From Macrobrachium rosenbergii (Eukaryota > Arthropoda > Malacostraca > Decapoda > Palaemonidae), in NCBI RefSeq assembly GCF_040412425.1, contig NC_089766.1:51010797-51074796 (forward strand): a DNA stretch of 64,000 nt, written 5' to 3'. Within the stretch, counting starts at the first letter, position 1. Every line of letters starts with the position of its first letter. A program made the translations under genes and the position numbers. The notes beneath the pieces were generated by a model, which saw only the letters and a list, made by a program, of their open reading frames with translations, searched no databases and was not told the origin of the DNA. Below are positions 40,626 to 47,900 of the stretch, in pieces.

Positions 40626-43600
40626 AAGATGAACCCTATCCATATGGATCAAGCCTGCCACAGGGGCCACTGACTTGAAATTCAAGCTTCCAAAGAATAA
40701 CATGGTGTTCATTAGGAAGAAACGGTGAAGGGAAATCCTGCTGTAGTAAGATATGAATGGCCTTTGAGAAAAGTGTCCTTACCAGTTGTTTCATTCGCCA
40801 TGATGGAACCACAGATTTCAAAGTAATGTACGAAAAAGGACGGAAATTCTAATCGCAACCGTGACGAATGAAACGCCTGGTAAGGTTACATTCCTCAAAA
40901 GCCATTCATATCTTATCACAGCAGTGTTTCCTTTTACCTTTTCTTCCTAATGAGCACCATATTCTTTGGAAGCTTGCAGTTCAAGTCAGTGGCCCCTGTG
41001 GTGGGCTTGTTCCATATGAATAGACTTCGTCTTCTGAATAATAATAACAATAATAATAATAATAATTTCAGAAAGGAAGAGGGAAGCGATGTTGAATCAG
41101 CAGAAGCTGATGCTGCAACAGCAACAGGAACAGCAGTATCAAGAGAAGGTCAGCCAGCACCGCCTTCAACAGCAACAGCAACAAGATCTGAAGGAGCAGC
41201 AGCAATCGAAATCTTCGAAATACCGAACCATCAGGGGAATGAAGAAGCTGATGGACAAATATGGCAATCCGTACAAAGAAAAACCAAGGTGGATATTATA
41301 ACCTCTTCTCAGGAGCTTTAAAAGGATCTTTCCTAGGCAGTGACCCCCAAGGGCTTTCAGGGCTCGTTATCTAGGGCTAATATTTCTTGGGGGTTGTTAT
41401 CTTTATGATATTTACCGTCTTTTGTTTACGTTTTTATGGTAATCCCCAACGGGCTTGTACTAAACATGCCGCTAAGGTGGATACATGCTGGGTGAAAACC
41501 CTTGGGGGGTCACTATCTAGGAAAGATACCTGGGACAAAGCTCTGCATTACATTCGCACCAGTTCTCATCCCTTTGAAAACTTCATGGAAATTAAGATAT
41601 GAATTTTCTGTATAGTTGTCAAGGCAGCAAATGGAACTCTCTTTTGTCTTGAACAACTTGAGCCCTAAAGCAAACTTTTCTGAGGTCAAAATCAAAAGCA
41701 TTCTTCTAAAAGTCAGTCATTTTTTTCTTTCTGTTCACCATAATTCTTGTGTTTCATTTCACTCGGCCGAGAGTGACCCAGATTACATTTGGTTCTGCAT
41801 AGTTCATTATGGCTAACTAGGTAAAGTTATTAGTCTTCCACTCCAAAGTAATTTTCCTATGGGCCTTAATTCTGCTAGATCAGTGGTTCTCAAACTTTTC
41901 TGGCCCATGCACCCTTGCACACAAGCTAGCGGAGAGAAAGCCCAACGTAACCTCTCAGTAGTGCAGACTGATGCCCACTGCGTTTTGTGTGGTCCTAGAG
42001 CCAGATTGAGCATGCCAATTTGTGGTCACAATTCCCCCCACCCCCCCTGAAATTCCCCCAAGGCTGAAAACCACTGTTCTAGATCATAAACAACTCATTT
42101 AGAATCTTACATCAAATGTCAAAAGGTTTTACTTCATTAGTTAATAAATATTTCATTTGGAGTTTTATTACTACAAGTTTCGACATTTTTATTTGAGATT
42201 TTGTTATCACAAGTTAAAAACACTCACCTTGCACCTTATTGCTTCAGGCTATAGATATACTAAATAATGTTATCATCTTATCATAAAATCCTCTTCTCCC
42301 AAAAGGAGGCTTGAAATTGGTCGGCCTACAGATTTTAAGCACATCAGTCATGCCGGCCTAGATTCTGTATTCAACATTAACCCAGATATTGAGGAATTGC
42401 TAAAGAATGTAAGTACAAATAAATTAGTTGTGTAAATATTTAAGGCCCACAATTTTCACACTTTTTGCAAAAAGCTATGCCTAGTTTCCAAAAGGATCCC
42501 ATTGAAAGCAATGCAGTTAAAATAGACAAGTCGTTTACTGAGATTACCAGCTTGACTTGATAGTTCAAGTCAGTGATGAAAAAGTTTTGTCATTATTTAT
42601 CAGTAAATCTGAAATTTGGGTACTAATGTCCTCCTCATTGTAAGTAAGTCAGATCTGTAGTTCAGCATTTCAGCATTTTCATTTCCGGATTATTGTGAAA
42701 ATAACATTTTAGACATAAGTGAAGGTGTTTGGAGAAGAAGGCAAGGCGCATGAAATGAGAGATGTAACCAGACAACCGCTAATAACTGGCTGTGTAAGAT
42801 CGCAGAGGATATGTTGGGCTGGACAGTGGTTAGAATGGAAGAAGGCAGAATGCCTAAAGTGGTTATGGAAGGATCAGGGGAAGGGAGAAGACTGGTGGGG
42901 AGACCAAAGGATAAGATCAAAAGGTAATGTGTTCAGAGATCTATGAGACTGGAAGTGGACGATCCTCAGAATAACTGGAGAGATTCAGCCCTCGACAGGG
43001 GAACGTGGAGAGACCTGGTGCAAGCGGCCATGGGTCACCAAGAGGCCCGAGAACCATCGGAGTGAGTGAGTGGGATTATTTTGAAATCTATCAAGGCCCA
43101 ACGGAGATTTGTGAAGGTGTCGATAACAAGGCATGTGCACTTTCCTATCAGATAAGCTTGCAGGCCTAAAGGGAGTTTTGTTGAATATTTGACCAATTTT
43201 TCATACAAAGTTTTCAGTTCACGAAGAGGGAATTAATTTGGCACTTTTAAGCAGTTGGTGGTGATGTTTGCATCGCTACTGGGTGAAAATGAGTAGATTT
43301 AAATGTTTTTTGTTCTTATAATAGAAAAATAGAATAGAATATACAATTTAGGCCGAAGGCCAAGCGCTGAGACCCATAAGGTCATTCAACGCTGAAAGGG
43401 AAATTGAGAGAAAGGTTACAAAGGTGGGCAGGAGGAAAACCTCGCAGTTGAGCTATGGAATAATTGTTAGAAGAGGGTGGAAAGTAAGATGGAAGAGAGA
43501 GAATATGAATGGAGGTTCTGTAAAAGGAATGAAAGTGGTTGCAACTAGGGGCTGAAGGGACGCTGCAAAGAACCTTAAGTAATGCCTGCAGTGCACAACA

Positions 43601-44867
43601 CATGAGGTGTAGCCTACTGACGTCACTACCAACTATGGGTTGATCTTAGAGTGAGATTCAAGAATTTCAAACCCGCTTTTTAAGTTTGACTGAGATTTGG
43701 TAAACATTTGCTGTTATGGGATTCCTGCTCTTGTCTTGCAGTCTACACTTGCTCCCAGTTATTTATAGTTTTGCTGAACAATTATTAGTTATAGGCCTTT
43801 AGCATCTGTGGTGTATCTGAACTTCAGTTGCATTGTATCATGTTAAGAATCTTGTTCAGTCTTTTCTTATCATTGCAGTAAATCTCTTAGTTATTTGAAA
43901 ACCAAGATGACAGGTACTGAGACACTTTGGATCTTTCCTAGATTTGCCGGTGGTCGTTATCTAGGACTAATATTTCTTGGAGGACATTATCTTTCTGACA
44001 TTTACAGTCTTTTGTTTATGTTTCTACGGTCATCCCCAATGGGCTTGTACTAAACACGCCGCAAAGGTGGATACATACCGGGTTAAACCCTTGGTGGTCA
44101 CTAACTTGGAAAGATCCGATACTTTTACTAATTTATTAATCTCCAGCTACCCCTTTCTCTTCTTTAAAAAGATTGGAGTTGATAATCAGGAAATGTCGGA
44201 GCCCAAAACTCAGAGGTACGTTATGCACTTTATCGAAAACGTTGGTGGCATGGAGGAGGTCCGCAAGATGAACAGGAAGCTCTCGACCCATCGTGGTGGA
44301 GTCGAATCCTACAGACTGCCAGTCAGCAAACCCAGTTCAGCCCATAGGCTCAGTCGTGGCTTCCCAGACATAGAAGAGGACAGGTCTCCCAGTTCTAGTT
44401 TCAACATGCCGCCACCAGAGGCGCCACCAACGTTGCCACCAGGTAATGTAGGATAGAATAGAATATAGAATTTAGGCCAAGCGCTGGGACCTATGAGGTC
44501 ATTCAGTGCTGAAAGGGAATTGTCAGTGAAAAGGTTTGAAGAGTGTGACAGGAGAAAACCTCGCAGTCGCACTACTATTCAACTGTTAGGAGGCGGTTGA
44601 CGAAAGTAAGATGGAAGAAAGAGATTATGGATAGGCTATGTCTGCTAACATTAGTATGATTTTAGCAATGATGCTTGATTTCTGTTCTTACAGCCTTCGT
44701 TGAAACCTTATATTTTTCCTTCATTTATTTACAGGGTTTATTGGCGGGTAGGGGGCAGCCTTTGCAAAAGTGGTTTTTAATGTGTATAGTAAAGTATTAA
44801 TGTTGAGAATGTGGCTACAATAAATTTTCTACTAAAGTGTTTAATGCAAAATCTCATCGTGCAGTAA

Positions 44868-44955
<88 letters not shown>

Positions 44956-47900
44956 GTTAATGAAAAATATGTATGACACAATCAGCTTATCCTTTACCAT
45001 CAAGTCAGAAGTAACAAAGTCACTTGAGGTGTATGTAATTTTCATTGATTTAACATGCTCCTTTCTACACGCAGCATGTTTAAAATGCAATGATACTTCA
45101 TCTCATACTTCTTACACATAAGCACATAAGTCATCTTTCCCAATAGCTCCTGGAAGCACTGAGCAATTAATACTTTCAAGGTATATCTTATTATCTTCAT
45201 AGACAAGAGATGTTTGTTATCCAGATAAACTGAGTTTCGTTATTGAAGCTCTTGGATCTTTCCTAGATAGTGGGCCTAATGGGTTTTAACTCGGTATGCA
45301 TCCACCTTTGCGGCGTGTTTATTACAGCCAGTTGGGGATTACCATAAAAACATAAACAAATGACTGTAAATATCATAAAGATAATGACCCCCCCAAAATA
45401 TTAGTCCTAGATAACGACCCCCAAACTTTGTTGGGGGTCACTATCTAGGAAAGATCTAAGCCTTTTTGTAGACTTAATCTCGGATCTGATTGATAGAGAG
45501 GCCTGTTAAGGGATTGTCAGCACTAATGATGGTACTTGAAAGCATTTGGTTATACTGTAAGTTCAAAAAAATGTATTCCTTAACTGGAATATATTTAGTC
45601 CTTGACTAAAATATACTTTAGTCCAAATTGAAGGTTATCTGATTTTTTTCAACAAGTTTAGTAACGGGTGTCCAGGACCATAATTACACAAGAATCATCA
45701 AGGTTTCTCTCTCATCACCTACATTTCGTTTTAGAGTTTGCATTTGATCTCTAATTATTTTAGCCAAGTTTTTGGCCAGGAGTGTATACAATAATGGACT
45801 CTATGGTAGTACAGAACTTTGAAGTGACTGATATGCTTACATTAGTCCCCTGAGATTTCAATGCTGTTGAACTTAAGTTGTACCAGTTATGCACTATTAC
45901 TCAGCAACACAGGCTTGTCAACATACTAAGTTTATCTGATTCTGCTTTTCTCAATACGTATTTATGCTTGGCTTACATGATATTCTATCATCACTTTTCT
46001 TAGAATATTCCACCTACCGTCCTCCCGTGCCTCCGAGAGATACGCCCTCCGGAACAAGTCTGCCCAACGCTCCTGTGCCACCGCCACCCAGGAGCGTATC
46101 TCATCATTCAAATCACGGAAAAATGCTCTCTTTATATTCGTCAAAAGCAACTCCTAATGAAGGTCACCAGCGTTTCCCCACTACTCCTAGTGGCCGTCAG
46201 CTACCAGTCATACAGAATGCGCCAGGTCCGGGACATTCTCGGCCATCGCAGGCATACAGTAAATCTGGTACTCCGCGTTCTCCTCACTCTCCACCAATCG
46301 AAGCTTTCTCACCACCTTCGCCACTGTTACCTAGGGGCTTTGCACCACCTCCCCATCCACATATAGCAACAGTGGACCAGCACCTCCACCACGTACATCA
46401 GGTGGTTATGGGTCATCTCCCCTTTCACCTTCTTTGGCCAATGGAAAAGCATCAGCAGTACCTTCACATTTCCACAGTGCTAAGGGATCAACACCTGCTC
46501 CCCCATCCATACGCAGTGTTAGTGGATCAGTGCCAGTTCCTCCACCATTGCCAAGTGGTAGGGGATCAGCACTAGCTCCTCCACCAATGCCTGTTATGAG
46601 TGGGTCAGTGCCAGTTCCTCCACCATTGCCAAGTGGTAGGGGATCAGCACTAGCTCCTCCACCAATGCCATATAGTAATGAAATAGCTGCTCGTCCTCAG
46701 CAAATGGCCCAGGGCAGTGGATTTGTTCCTCCTCCTCCTCCTCCTCCTCCTCCTTTGCCAAGTGGGACAAGTTCTGCTCCTATCAGAAACAATCCAAGTG
46801 CACCTGACGACCAACGTTCAGCTCTTCTGCAGCAGATTCGGGGAGGTCATGCTTTGAAGGTAATTTGCTTTTTCATTTTAAAACATGGCAAGAGTCTAGA
46901 GGGGTACACTATGATCATGAGTTCAAGATAAATGCAAAGGCAGAAATGTTTATGGCAGTAAACTTTATGAGACATCAAAGTTAGCGAGACATTCGAGATG
47001 TTTAACTAACAGGTGTTTTGTAAACTAAACAATTTTCTGCTTTCGATGTAAAGAATAAAACTTACCAGTGACGCCTGAAAAACTAGCATTTGAAGTTGTG
47101 CACGTTTGGAATGCATAAACTAACAACGCTAAACTGAGGAAGTCTTAAGATTAACTGTACGATGTTAGCATTAGAGAAAAAAAAACTGACAAATTTGCAT
47201 TTTCTGAAGTAGCTCGATTTTGCCTCATAAACAGTTAACTAAAGGAAACACTTAAATTTCTTTTGTTACCTATAAATGAAACACGTTATTGATTCTCAGT
47301 ATCACAGTACCTAATCCTTGCTGTTATATTTTTATCAAACAATTTTCATTAACTGTAGAAACTGAGCTGTATCGGCATTTTTCCATTTTTGTTCCTGAAC
47401 TGCAATACAGGTGGGCAGTGTAAGACAGTCTTTCCTCCGTTTGGTGACCTCACATTTTCATTCCTTAACAAGAAGGTGAAGCAAAATATAAACTTAGCAA
47501 ACAAGGCTGAATAACTCCTGATTTGAGAAATCACTGAAAAGTTATGACAATATTTTTCCTAACTGTAATTAACTGTAATTTATATAAGTTGAATTTCACA
47601 GTGTTCTTTTAGCTTTCCTTGACAACAATTGAACTATTTACGTTTACCTCAGTGTAAAGTTGTGATAACCTTGATTCTATGTAAATTTCTAAGTTCTGGA
47701 ATGTTTACTTCTGTACAAACTTAAAATCTTCCCTGAGGTCTTTACAGATACATCAGCTTCTTAACCTGACAATTTATATAGATCCTTCGGCTCATCGGTA
47801 TGTCTTTAGATTTCAAATTCAGAAATGTATCTCCATCTTGATTTCTAAGTCTTGCAACTCATGAAAGAATCATGGATCCTAGAGCCACAACACTCCACTT

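Noticed and set aside
46157..46366. Alternative-frame ORF within gene B exon 8
   Set aside because: Third frame of the proline-rich exon, without family similarity; does not explain the frameshift.
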